This document shows positions 1 through 7,493 of a stretch of 43,917 bases of DNA, one piece after another (the first letter of the stretch is position 1; each line of letters opens with the position of its first letter). The stretch covers positions 1 through 43,917 of the forward strand of contig JAEUPH010000266.1 in the NCBI GenBank assembly GCA_016790395.1. The letters are read 5' to 3'. The position numbers and the translations under genes are program-made. The notes under the pieces are model-generated. The model made no database searches and had not been told where the DNA came from. It worked only from the letters and a program-made list of their open reading frames with translations. This DNA comes from Rubrivivax sp. GTDB lineage: Bacteria > Pseudomonadota > Gammaproteobacteria > Burkholderiales > Burkholderiaceae_C.

Positions 1-1180
1 CGTCGAGCGGCCCGAGGTGCTGCGCCGGCTGCTGCGCCTGCTCGGCCTCGCGCGCTGGCCGATGCGCTATCTGATGCGCCATCCGGGCGTGATCGACGAG
101 CTTGCCGACGAGCGGCTGCTGCACGGCCGCTTCGTCGGGCCCGAATACCTGGCCGAGCTCGACGAGCGCCACGCCGCGTGGGAGCGCTCGGGCGAGGCCG
201 ACGAGGAACTGCTGCTCGACACGCTGCGCCATGCGCACCATGCCGAGGTGTTTCGCACGCTGGTGCGCGACGTCGAGGGCCACATCACGGTCGAGCAGGT
301 CGCCGACGACCTCTCGGCGCTCGCCGACGCGACGCTGCAATGCGCGATCCGCTGGGCCTGGCTGCACCTCAGGCAGGCGCACCGGCCGCTGCCCGCGTTC
401 GGCGTGATCGCCTACGGCAAGCTCGGCGGCAAGGAGCTCGGCTACGGCAGCGACCTGGACGTCGTCTTCGTCTTCGACGATGCCGACGAGCCCGACGCCG
501 ACCGCGCGGTCGAGGTCTATGGCGCCTTCGTGCGCAAGCTCGTGCCCTGGCTCACGCTGCGCACCTCGGCCGGCGAGCTGTTCGACATCGACACCGCGCT
601 GCGGCCCAACGGCAACTCCGGGCTGCTCGTGACCTCCATCGACGCCTTCGAGCGCTACCAGGAAGGCCGCGGCAGCAACACGGCCTGGACCTGGGAGCAC
701 CAGGCGCTCACGCGCGCGCGCTTCGCCGCCGGCCATGCCGCCGTGCTGGCGCGTTTCGAGGCCACGCGCCGCCATGTGCTCACGGCCCCGCGTGACGCCG
801 CCGCGCTGCGCGACGAGGTGCGCGGCATGCGCGAGAAGCTGCGTGCCGCGCGTCCGGTGCCGGCCGGCCGCTTCGACGTCAAGCACAGCCCGGGCGGCAT
901 GGTGGACGTGGAGTTCGCCGTGCAGTACCTGGTGCTGGCCCACGCCGGCGGGCACGAAGCGCTGCTGGCCAACGCCGGCAACATCGCACTGCTGCAGCGC
1001 GCCGAGGACGCCGGCCTGCTGCCGCCTGGCGTCGGCCACGCCGCCGCCGACGCCTACCGCGAGCTGCGCCGCGCCCAGCACCGCGCGCGGCTGGACGAGA
1101 AGCCGACCCAGTTCGACCCCGACACGATGGCGGTGCAGCGCGACGCCGTGCTCGCCTTGTGGAACACGGTCTTCGCCTGA
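1..1180 (+). CDS. glnE: GlnE, glutamine synthetase adenylyltransferase/adenylyl-removing enzyme (5' truncated by window)
   Basis: This is the C-terminal part (about 392 residues) of the bifunctional enzyme that adenylylates and deadenylylates glutamine synthetase in response to PII. The reading frame is open from base 2, so the gene begins outside the window. The nucleotidyltransferase signature GKLGGKELGYGSDLDVVF (around bases 417-470) carries the metal-binding aspartates of the Pol-beta fold, and the GlnE motif KHSPGGMVDVEFAVQYL follows near base 880. Because this copy of the motif lies in the last 400 residues, it is the C-terminal adenylyltransferase domain. The N-terminal removase domain must lie upstream. 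The stop at 1180 overlaps the start proposed for the next gene, so translation may be coupled. Family identity is secure. Confidence 0.95.
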   Translation, partial: VERPEVLRRLLRLLGLARWPMRYLMRHPGVIDELADERLLHGRFVGPEYLAELDERHAAWERSGEADEELLLDTLRHAHHAEVFRTLVRDVEGHITVEQVADDLSALADATLQCAIRWAWLHLRQAHRPLPAFGVIAYGKLGGKELGYGSDLDVVFVFDDADEPDADRAVEVYGAFVRKLVPWLTLRTSAGELFDIDTALRPNGNSGLLVTSIDAFERYQEGRGSNTAWTWEHQALTRARFAAGHAAVLARFEATRRHVLTAPRDAAALRDEVRGMREKLRAARPVPAGRFDVKHSPGGMVDVEFAVQYLVLAHAGGHEALLANAGNIALLQRAEDAGLLPPGVGHAAADAYRELRRAQHRARLDEKPTQFDPDTMAVQRDAVLALWNTVFA

Positions 1181-1758
1181 ACGGCCCCGGGGGCGCCTGG
1201 GCGATGCTGGCGGCCACCCTGGCCGCGGCGGCCCTGGCGGCCTCCCTGCTGCCCCCTGCGCTGCTGGACTGGCAGCCGGCACGCGCCGCGTCCGAGCCCT
1301 GGCGCGCCTTCAGCGCCGCCTTCGTCCACTGGAGCCCGCTGCACCTGGGCGCCAACCTGGCCGGCGCCGCCGTGGTGGCGGCGCTGGGCTGGGCGGCGCG
1401 GCTGCCCTGGACCTTCTCCCTGGCCTGGCTGGCGGCATGGCCGCTGACGCAGCTGGGCCTCTTGGTGGAGCCGGCCCTGGCCCACTACGGCGGCCTGTCG
1501 GGCGTGCTGCACGCCGGCGTGGCCGTCGCCGCGATGGGCTTGCTGCTGCGCGAGCGCGGCCTGCGGCGCTGGGTGGGGGCGGTGCTGCTGGCCGGGCTGG
1601 CTGCCAAGGTGGTGCTGGAAGAGCCCTGGGGCCCGCCCTTGCGCCACGGCGCGGGTTGGGACATCGCCGTCGCACCCGTGGCCCACGCCAGCGGTGCCCT
1701 GGCGGGGCTGGCTTGCGCCGCCGTGGTGTGGGCCCTGGGGCGCAGCGGGACGGCATGA
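1159..1758 (+). CDS. rrtA: Rhombosortase-like rhomboid-family intramembrane serine protease
   Basis: A small polytopic membrane protein (199 residues from GTG at 1159; 184 from ATG at 1204) with about six hydrophobic segments. The rhomboid features are visible: a histidine-rich FVHWSPLHLGANLAG helix (around residues 54-68), the catalytic serine motif GGLSGVLHAG (around 113-122) and a late VAHASG histidine (around 173-178) that would complete the Ser-His dyad. Size and motifs match rhombosortases, which process proteins bearing a GlyGly-CTERM tail. No GlyGly-CTERM substrate is visible in this window. It overlaps glnE at its start and the EamA gene at its stop (ATGA). The start is uncertain because neither candidate has a clear ribosome binding site. 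It could instead be a generic short rhomboid protease. Confidence 0.8.
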   Translation: MEHGLRLNGPGGAWAMLAATLAAAALAASLLPPALLDWQPARAASEPWRAFSAAFVHWSPLHLGANLAGAAVVAALGWAARLPWTFSLAWLAAWPLTQLGLLVEPALAHYGGLSGVLHAGVAVAAMGLLLRERGLRRWVGAVLLAGLAAKVVLEEPWGPPLRHGAGWDIAVAPVAHASGALAGLACAAVVWALGRSGTA

Positions 1759-2663
1759 ACACCGGCGGGCGCCGCAGCGAACTGGACACGCGGGCCGTGA
1801 CCCTGGTCCTGGCTTGCGCCGCCCTCTGGGGCCTGGGCCAGGTGGCGGCCAAGCTGGGCCTGGCCGAGATCCCGCCGCTGCTTCAGGCGGCGCTGCGTTC
1901 TGTGGGCGCGGCGCTGCTGCTGCTGGGCTGGTGCGCTTGGCGGCGGCTGCCTGTCTTCGCGCGCGATGGCACCGGCCCCGCCGGCCTGGTCGCGGGGCTG
2001 CTGTTCGCGGCCGAGTTCGCGTGCATCTTCAGCGGGCTGCAGTTCACCACGGCGTCGCGCATGACGGTGTTCCTCTACGTCGCGCCCTTCGTCGTCGCGC
2101 TGGGCATGCCGCTGATCAGCCGCAGCGAACGCCTGCAGGCCACCCAGGTGGGCGGCCTGCTGCTGGCCTTCGCCGGCGTGGTGTGGGCCTTCGCCGAAGG
2201 GTTGACGCAGCCGGCCGCCGGCGACCGCCAGTGGCTCGGCGACGCGCTGGGCCTGGCCGCCGCCTGCTTCTGGGGCGTGACGACGCTCACCGTGCGTGGC
2301 ACGCGCCTGGCCACGGCCAGTGCCGAGAAGACGCTGCTGTACCAGCTGGTGGTCTCGGGTGCGGCGCTGGGTGCGGCTTCGCTGCTGCGCGGCGAAACCG
2401 TGCCGGCGGCGCTGTCCCCGCTGAGCTGGGGCGTGCTGGGCTTCCAGACGGTGCTGATCACCTTTGCCAGCTACCTGGTGTGGTTCTGGCTGGTGCGCCA
2501 CTACCCGGCGACGAAGATCTCCTCCTTCACGCTGCTCACGCCGCTGTTCGGGCTGCTGGCCGGCGTGCTGCTGCTGAACGAGCCGCTGACGGCGCGCCTG
2601 GCCACCGCGCTGGCCACCGTGTGCCTGGGGATCTGGCTGGTCAACCGGCCGCGGCCGGCGTGA
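1755..2663 (+). CDS. EamA/DMT-superfamily transporter
   Basis: A 302-residue inner-membrane protein with about ten hydrophobic helices arranged as two EamA repeats. The first runs from roughly residue 15 to 145 and the second from 160 to 295, the usual drug/metabolite transporter layout. The opening LACAALWGLGQVAAKLGL and the mid-protein repeat start AACFWGVTTLTVRGT are typical of each half. The substrate cannot be predicted: members export amino acids, nucleosides, drugs or other metabolites. The start codon overlaps the stop of the rhombosortase gene (ATGA), so the two are probably translated together. The last 23 bases overlap the 3' end of the convergent litR gene. Confidence 0.9.
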   Translation: MNTGGRRSELDTRAVTLVLACAALWGLGQVAAKLGLAEIPPLLQAALRSVGAALLLLGWCAWRRLPVFARDGTGPAGLVAGLLFAAEFACIFSGLQFTTASRMTVFLYVAPFVVALGMPLISRSERLQATQVGGLLLAFAGVVWAFAEGLTQPAAGDRQWLGDALGLAAACFWGVTTLTVRGTRLATASAEKTLLYQLVVSGAALGAASLLRGETVPAALSPLSWGVLGFQTVLITFASYLVWFWLVRHYPATKISSFTLLTPLFGLLAGVLLLNEPLTARLATALATVCLGIWLVNRPRPA

Positions 2664-3600
2664 CGGAGGCGCTGGCGCGCCAGCGCTGCACCTCGGCGGG
2701 CACCAGTTCCAGCGTGCCGAAGGGCGTGACGCCTGCAAGCCTCCGCCGGTGCAGCACCGGTGCGCTGCCGCCCACCCACAAGGGCAGGCCCGCCGGGAGC
2801 TTGCTGCGCAGTTCGACCAGCCCGTCGACGACATGGTTCGGGTTCATGCAGCCGGTGAAGCTCAGGCCCACCACGTCGGCCCGGTTGGCCTGCGCGGCCA
2901 GCACGATGTCCCACAGCGGCGTCTGGGTGCCCAGCGAGACGCAGTGGCAGCCATCCAGGCGCAGCACGGCCTCGGCCATCAGCAGGCCCATGCCGTGGGG
3001 TTCGCCCGGGAAGGTGGACAGCAGCACGCGCGGGCGCGAGGCCGGCGTCGTGGGCGGCAGCCCGGCGATGGCCTGACGCAGCACGCCCTGCATCACCTCC
3101 GTGTACATGTGCTCCTCGAAGACCTCGAGCTGGCCGCGGATCCAGGCATCGCCCACGGCCGCGTTGAGCGGGCCGACGATCTCGATCACGAAGCGGGCCA
3201 CGCCGTGGCGCGCCAGCAGGCGCAGCAGCTCGGTGCGCAGCAGGTTGGTGTCGTGGCTGCGCACGCGTTCCAGGTGGGCACGCAGGTCGTCGGCACCGAG
3301 CACGGCCTCGGGGCCACGCTGCGGCTGGTCCACCGTCTGCTCGGTCAGCTGCTGCAGGGCGGCCATGGGCAGCGGCACGATGCGCCCCGGGCGGTGGCCG
3401 GCGTCGAGCAGGCGCTTCACGATGCGCAGCTTGTCGACCTCGTCCAGCGTGTAGGCCCGCTCGCCAATGCCATCGCGCTGCGGCTGCGGGAAGCCATAGC
3501 GGCGCTCCCAGACCCGCAAGGTGTCCTTGGACAAGCCCGTGTCACGTTCCACCGCGGCGATCGACAGCGTGAGCACACTGTCGCTGGAGCGAACATTCAT
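2641..3600 (-). CDS. litR: CarH/LitR-type MerR regulator with adenosylcobalamin-binding domain (photoreceptor repressor)
   Basis: A 319-residue regulator. Residues about 10-80 form a MerR winged helix (DTLRVWERRYGFPQP). Residues about 105-175 form the helical cobalamin cap, and 188-300 the Rossmann-like B12-binding domain. The cap holds an exact W-x9-EH motif (W153, E163, H164), the signature of CarH-type light sensors. H202 in GEPHGMG sits where the lower axial ligand of cobalt is expected. In known members AdoCbl-bound protein binds the operator in the dark, and light breaks the Co-C bond and releases it. The start at 3600 is preceded by GGAGAA. The gene diverges from the 4167-11087 operon across a palindrome-rich region, which suggests it represses both directions. 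Function is inferred from family. Confidence 0.88.
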   Translation of the reverse strand: MNVRSSDSVLTLSIAAVERDTGLSKDTLRVWERRYGFPQPQRDGIGERAYTLDEVDKLRIVKRLLDAGHRPGRIVPLPMAALQQLTEQTVDQPQRGPEAVLGADDLRAHLERVRSHDTNLLRTELLRLLARHGVARFVIEIVGPLNAAVGDAWIRGQLEVFEEHMYTEVMQGVLRQAIAGLPPTTPASRPRVLLSTFPGEPHGMGLLMAEAVLRLDGCHCVSLGTQTPLWDIVLAAQANRADVVGLSFTGCMNPNHVVDGLVELRSKLPAGLPLWVGGSAPVLHRRRLAGVTPFGTLELVPAEVQRWRASASVTPAAAG

Positions 3601-3798
3601 GGTCTGGTTCTCCGGCGGTCCGACCGCTTTCGACCCTCGGATTGTCCAGGACAATCGGAGAGAAGACTTGATCTCTTCTGGTCGAACTCGCCATTCTCTC
3701 TTGTTTGCATTGGACAACAAGGAAAGACGCTCGTGCCGTGCGCAAGACCTAGCGCCGGGCAGGGACATCGTTCGGCGAACTCTGGACAGGAGATTACC
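3601..3798. promoter_or_regulatory. Divergent control region between litR and the lipid operon
   Basis: This stretch is less GC-rich than its surroundings and holds several dyads. They are GCGGTC-C-GACCGC at 3615-3627, the long palindrome at 3636-3660 (listed separately) and AGAAGA-N7-TCTTCT at 3661-3679. The pentamer GGACA recurs at 3649, 3712, 3763 and 3784. These spacings (63, 51 and 21 bases) are close to whole numbers of helical turns. I could not place a convincing -35/-10 pair for either direction. The layout fits a region bound by the adjacent MerR-type regulator, but no published operator was matched here. Confidence 0.6.
3636..3660. promoter_or_regulatory. 25-bp near-perfect palindrome, candidate LitR/CarH operator
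   Basis: The core GATTGTCC-A-GGACAATC (3640-3656) is a perfect 8-bp inverted repeat around one central base. It extends outward through one mismatch to CTC...GAG, giving 11 of 12 paired positions over 25 bases. It lies 36 bases upstream of the litR start codon, on the side facing the divergent operon. A dimeric or tetrameric MerR/CarH protein would bind such a site. Assignment to LitR is inference from position. Confidence 0.6.
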
Positions 3799-4170
3799 AT
3801 GCAGTCGATTGGTGACCAAACAGTTCAATTCCCGATGACCCGCCTCCCCGGGCTTGCCCCACAAACCGCCCGAAGCCGTCCCGCGATGAACCGGTCGCTT
3901 GGCATTTCTTTACCGGTGGCTGTGCGCAACGGCGGAACTTTCGCCGGCCCCGAGGCTCCCAATGGGGCGTGGCCAGGGCCGGCGTCGGCAGCCGCGGCAA
4001 AGGTTTCCCCGTCGTGCGGACTTCCGGGTCTCCCGGACGCAACCCCGGAGCAGCTCTCCTCCTCCTCCCTCCCTCCCTCGTTGGCTCCGGGGCGCCGCAC
4101 GGCGGCATTTCTTCCAGGCGGCTTCGCGCAAGGCGGAGCCACCTTTTTCATGGCCGGAGCGCCCCGATGA
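3799..4170 (+). CDS. Candidate leader ORF of unknown function (123 codons)
   Basis: An open frame starts at ATG 3799 after a strong, well-placed ribosome binding site (AGGAGATTACC-ATG). It ends at a TGA that overlaps the ATG of the next gene (ATGA), the same coupling used throughout this operon. The product (MQSIGDQTVQFPMTRLPGLA...) is proline-, alanine-, serine- and glycine-rich, with no domain I recognise, no signal peptide and a single cysteine. Codon use is less GC3-biased than in the neighbours. Three hairpins lie inside the same DNA. It may therefore be a translated leader that controls downstream expression, a real small protein, or just a structured 5' untranslated region with a chance frame. 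Confidence 0.4.
   Translation: MQSIGDQTVQFPMTRLPGLAPQTARSRPAMNRSLGISLPVAVRNGGTFAGPEAPNGAWPGPASAAAAKVSPSCGLPGLPDATPEQLSSSSLPPSLAPGRRTAAFLPGGFAQGGATFFMAGAPR
4023..4037 (+). other. Short GC hairpin in operon leader
   Basis: TCCGGG-TCT-CCCGGA forms a perfect 6-bp stem with a three-base loop. It is the first of three predicted hairpins in the leader between the promoter region and the FAD oxidoreductase gene. No T-run follows it. Confidence 0.45.
4043..4092 (+). other. Nine-bp inverted repeat with pyrimidine-rich loop in operon leader
   Basis: CCCCGGAGC (4043-4051) is exactly complementary to GCTCCGGGG (4084-4092). The 32-base loop is almost entirely C and T (CTCCTCC/CCCT repeats) apart from its ends. 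A stem this GC-rich should be stable in RNA, and the unpaired pyrimidine tract could bind a protein or a purine-rich partner. I did not recognise it as a known riboswitch. Confidence 0.5.
4120..4148 (+). terminator. Terminator-like hairpin and T-run just before the FAD oxidoreductase gene (possible attenuator)
   Basis: GGCTTCGC-GCAAG-GCGGAGCC gives an 8-bp stem with one G-U pair and a five-base loop (4120-4140). ACC and five Ts follow (4144-4148). This resembles an intrinsic terminator 18 bases ahead of the ATG at 4167. Placed between promoter and first enzyme gene, it would act as an attenuator. Ribosomes translating the 3799-4170 frame would unfold it. The T-run is short, so termination may be weak. 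Confidence 0.4.
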
Positions 4171-5474
4171 GGCGGGTGGCCATCATCGGCTCGGGCATCT
4201 CGGGCCTGGGCGCGGCACACGCGCTCGCCGGCGAGGCCCAGGTCACGCTGTTCGAGGCCGGCCGCTACTTCGGTGGCCACACGAACACGGTGGACGTGAC
4301 GCTGGGCGGCGTCACCCACGGCGTGGACACCGGCTTCCTGGTCTACAACCACCGCACCTACCCGAACCTCGTGCGCCTGTTCGACGAGCTGAAGGTGGCC
4401 ACAGCGCCGTCGGAGATGTCGTTCTCCGTGCAGGTGCGGCAGGCCGGGCTGGAGTGGAGCGGCAACAACCTCAACACCGTCTTCGCGCAGCGCCGCAACC
4501 TGCTGCGCCCGCGCTTCCTGCTGATGATGCGGGACATCCTGCGCTTCAACCGCCTGACCACGGGCATCGCCGAACGCCAGGCGGAGGCCGAACTGTCGCA
4601 ACCCATCGGCGACTTCCTGGCCGAGCACCGCTTCGGCACCGCGTTCCGCGATTGGTACTTCCTGCCGATGATCGGCTGCATCTGGAGCTGCCCCACCGAC
4701 CAGATGCTGCGCTTTCCCGTGGCCACGATGATCCGCTTCTGCCACAACCACGGGCTCATCCAGGTGAGCGACCGGCCGCAGTGGTACACGGTGCGCGGGG
4801 GCGCCAGGCACTACGTGGAGAAGTTGCTGCGTCACGTGGCCGACGCGCGGCTGAACACGCCGGTGCGCGAGCTGCGGCGCGTGCCGCCGGGCGAAGGCCA
4901 TGGTGGGGTCGTCGTCGCCACCGACCACGGCAGCGAGCGTTTCGACGACGTCATCCTCGCCTGCCACAGCGACCAGGGCCTGCGCCTGCTGGCCGACGCG
5001 AGCGACGATGAACGCGCCGTGCTCGGGGCCATCCGCTACCACCCCAACCGCGCCGTGCTGCACACCGATGCGGCCGTGCTGCCGCGCCGGCGCATCGCCT
5101 GGGCCGCGTGGAACTACGCGCGGGCGGCCGATGCCGGCCGCGAGCAGGCCGCCGTCTGCCTGCACTACCTGATCAACCGCCTGCAGCCCCTGCCCTGGCA
5201 GCAGCCGGTGGTGGTGTCGCTGAACCCCGACCCGGCCGCCCTGCCGGCGCGCGAGACGGTCATCGCCGAGATCGACTACGAGCACCCCGTGTTCGACAGC
5301 GCCGCCATCGCGGCGCAGCTGCGCCTGCCGTCGCTGCAGGGAGGCTCGCACCTGTGGTTCTGCGGCGCCTGGACGCGCTACGGCTTCCACGAGGACGGCC
5401 TGATGTCGGCGCTGGACGTGGCCGCGCGGCTGCGCGAATCCTGGCGGCATCGGGCCCGCCCGGTGGCCGCATGA
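4167..5474 (+). CDS. NAD/FAD-dependent oxidoreductase, amine-oxidase-like
   Basis: A 435-residue flavoprotein starting with the Rossmann dinucleotide motif GSGISGLGAAHAL (residues about 8-20), then EAGRYFGGHTNTV, as in flavin-containing amine oxidases and desaturases. The C-terminus has the FAD-closing segment WFCGAWTRYGFHEDGLMSAL. Homologues occur next to DUF1365 and cyclopropane-synthase-like genes in light- or singlet-oxygen-induced clusters, where the substrate is thought to be a membrane lipid rather than an amine. That role is inference here. The ATG at 4167 has GGAG eight bases upstream and fits the Rossmann start; a longer in-frame start at 3969 lacks support. The stop overlaps the next start (ATGA). 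Confidence 0.88.
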   Translation: MRRVAIIGSGISGLGAAHALAGEAQVTLFEAGRYFGGHTNTVDVTLGGVTHGVDTGFLVYNHRTYPNLVRLFDELKVATAPSEMSFSVQVRQAGLEWSGNNLNTVFAQRRNLLRPRFLLMMRDILRFNRLTTGIAERQAEAELSQPIGDFLAEHRFGTAFRDWYFLPMIGCIWSCPTDQMLRFPVATMIRFCHNHGLIQVSDRPQWYTVRGGARHYVEKLLRHVADARLNTPVRELRRVPPGEGHGGVVVATDHGSERFDDVILACHSDQGLRLLADASDDERAVLGAIRYHPNRAVLHTDAAVLPRRRIAWAAWNYARAADAGREQAAVCLHYLINRLQPLPWQQPVVVSLNPDPAALPARETVIAEIDYEHPVFDSAAIAAQLRLPSLQGGSHLWFCGAWTRYGFHEDGLMSALDVAARLRESWRHRARPVAA

Positions 5475-6229
5475 ACCCGCCTGCCACGGCCCTGCTGGCC
5501 ACCGGCGTGGTGCGGCACGAGCGCCTGCGCCCGCGCGCGCACGCCTTCGACTACCGCACCTACTTCCTGCTGCTGCCCCTGCGTGCGCTGCAGCGTCAGG
5601 GCGACGGGGCCCTGGTGCGCAACCGCTTCGGCCTGGTCAGCTTCCACGACGCCGACCACGGCGACGGCCGTGGCGACGCACTCGCCTGGCTCGACGATCT
5701 GCTGCATCGCGAAGGCGTGCACGACGCCGACGGCGAGGCCTGGCTGCAGACCTACCCGCGCGTTCTGGGTTATGTCTTCAAACCGGTGAGCTTCTGGTAC
5801 TGCCACCGCACCGACGGCACGCTGGCCGCCGTGGTGGCCGAGGTCAACAACACCTTCGGCGAACGCCATTGCTACCTGCTGGCCGGGCCCGCGCTGGGCT
5901 GGGGTCGCGAGCTGCAGGCGCGCAAGGTCTTCCACGTCTCGCCCTTCTGCGATGTGCAGGGCGGCTACCGCTTCCGCTTCATGCGCACGGAAGACCGCAT
6001 CGTGGCGCGTGTGGACCACGACGACGACACGGGCGCGCTGCTGAAGACCAGCGTCAGCGGCCGGCTCGCGCCGCTGACGCGCGCCGGCGTGCGCCGGGCC
6101 TTCTTCGGCATGCCGCTGATGACGCTGGCCGTCGTGGCGCGCATCCACTGGCAGGCCCTGCGCCTGTTCGCCAAGCGCGTGCCCTTCTTCGGCAAGCCGC
6201 AGCCGCCCCAGGCCTTCATCTCGCGTTGA
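5471..6229 (+). CDS. DUF1365 family protein
   Basis: A 252-residue protein with the family's conserved blocks: an N-terminal VRHERLRPRAHAFDYRTYF, YVFKPVSFWYC (around residues 98-108) and VAEVNNTFGERHCYLL (around 119-134), then KVFHVSPFCDVQGGYRFRF. DUF1365 has no assigned reaction. It nearly always sits between the FAD oxidoreductase and the cyclopropane-synthase-like methyltransferase, as here, so a shared step in acyl-chain modification is likely. There is no signal peptide and no clear transmembrane helix apart from one hydrophobic stretch near residues 213-225 (GMPLMTLAVVARI). The start overlaps the upstream stop. Confidence 0.9.
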   Translation: MNPPATALLATGVVRHERLRPRAHAFDYRTYFLLLPLRALQRQGDGALVRNRFGLVSFHDADHGDGRGDALAWLDDLLHREGVHDADGEAWLQTYPRVLGYVFKPVSFWYCHRTDGTLAAVVAEVNNTFGERHCYLLAGPALGWGRELQARKVFHVSPFCDVQGGYRFRFMRTEDRIVARVDHDDDTGALLKTSVSGRLAPLTRAGVRRAFFGMPLMTLAVVARIHWQALRLFAKRVPFFGKPQPPQAFISR

Positions 6230-6245
6230 ACTCCCGCTCCGACCC

Positions 6246-7493
6246 ATGACGACATCGCACACCGCCACCGCCCCCTCGGCCGCGACGCTCGCGTTGCCGC
6301 CCGGTGCGCCCGCCGCCGCGCGGGCCGTGTTCCGGCTGCTCGGCCGCCTGCAGGTGGGCACGCTGGACCTCCAGCTGCCCGACGGCACGCAGGCCCGCTT
6401 CGGCAGCGGCCGCACCGACGAAGCACGCGCCGCGCTGCGCCTGGCCGACTGGCGCGTGTGCGCCGCCGTGCTCAAGAGCGGCGACATCGGCTTCGCCGAG
6501 AGTTTCGTCGACGGCGCCTGGACCAGTCCCGACCTCGCGGCGCTGCTGAAGCTGTTCATCGCCAACCGTGATGCCATCGAAGGCGTCATCTACGGCAGCT
6601 GGTGGGGTTCGCTGGCCTACCGTCTGAAGCACCTGCTGAACCGCAATTCGCGCCAGGGCAGCCGCAAGAACATCCACGCCCACTACGACCTGGGCAACCC
6701 GTTCTACCGCCTGTGGCTGGACGAGACCATGAACTACAGCGCCGCGCTGTTCGCCGGCGACTTCAGCCAGCCCATGCCCGCGGCGCAACGGAACAAGGTG
6801 CGCCGGGCGATCGAGGAATGCGGCCTGAAGCCGGGGCAGCGGCTGCTGGAGATCGGCTGCGGCTGGGGCGCGCTGGCCGAGTGCGCCGCCGCCGAGTTCG
6901 ACGCCCAGGTGACGGGCGTGACGCTGTCCACCGAGCAGCTGGCCTTCGCGCAACAACGCCTGGCCGGCGCCGGTCTGTCCGCGCAGGCCGACCTGCGGCT
7001 GCAGGACTACCGCGACATCGACGACGCGCCCTTCGACGCCATCGCCTCCATCGAGATGTTCGAGGCCGTCGGCCGCGAGTACTGGGCCAGCTTCTTCGCG
7101 ACGATCAACGCGCGGCTGAAGCCGGGCGGGCGCGCGTGCATCCAGACCATCACCATCCGTGACGACCTCTTCGAGCGCTACGTGCGCTCCACCGATTTCA
7201 TCCAGCAGTACATCTTCCCCGGCGGCCTGCTGCCCAGCCCGAGCGCCTTCCGCGCCGAGGCCGCCAAGGCTGGGCTCCGGGTGGTGAACGAACTGGCCTT
7301 CGGTCCCGACTACGCCGAGACGCTGCGCCGCTGGCGTGCCGACTTCCTGCACCGCGACGCCGAGGTGCGGCGCCTGGGCTTCGACACGCGCTTCATGCGG
7401 ATCTGGGAGTTCTACCTGGCCTACTGCGAAGCCGCCTTCGACACCGGCAATACCGACGTCATGCAGTTCACGCTGCAGCGGCCGGCCGCGTGA
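6246..7493 (+). CDS. Cyclopropane-fatty-acyl-phospholipid synthase family methyltransferase
   Basis: A 415-residue SAM-dependent enzyme. The family hallmark HAHYDLGNPFYRLWLDETMNYS lies at residues 144-165 and the SAM motif LEIGCGWG at 201-208. Relative to E. coli Cfa, the catalytic-site glutamate (E273, in MFEAVG) and tyrosine (Y356, in FGPDYAETL) are kept. The cysteine of YSCGYW is alanine (A166), and the histidine of LLHTIG is glutamine (Q300, in CIQTITI). Those two residues help hold the bicarbonate used for cyclopropanation. It is therefore more likely a related methyltransferase, such as the UfaM-type enzymes of furan fatty acid synthesis, than a true cyclopropane synthase. The start has a 16-base gap from the DUF1365 gene. 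Confidence 0.9.
   Translation: MTTSHTATAPSAATLALPPGAPAAARAVFRLLGRLQVGTLDLQLPDGTQARFGSGRTDEARAALRLADWRVCAAVLKSGDIGFAESFVDGAWTSPDLAALLKLFIANRDAIEGVIYGSWWGSLAYRLKHLLNRNSRQGSRKNIHAHYDLGNPFYRLWLDETMNYSAALFAGDFSQPMPAAQRNKVRRAIEECGLKPGQRLLEIGCGWGALAECAAAEFDAQVTGVTLSTEQLAFAQQRLAGAGLSAQADLRLQDYRDIDDAPFDAIASIEMFEAVGREYWASFFATINARLKPGGRACIQTITIRDDLFERYVRSTDFIQQYIFPGGLLPSPSAFRAEAAKAGLRVVNELAFGPDYAETLRRWRADFLHRDAEVRRLGFDTRFMRIWEFYLAYCEAAFDTGNTDVMQFTLQRPAA

Noticed and set aside
3801..4166. Cobalamin riboswitch in the leader next to a B12-dependent regulator
   Set aside because: I could not find a B12-box-like core or the expected multi-stem layout. The hairpins present are simple stems.
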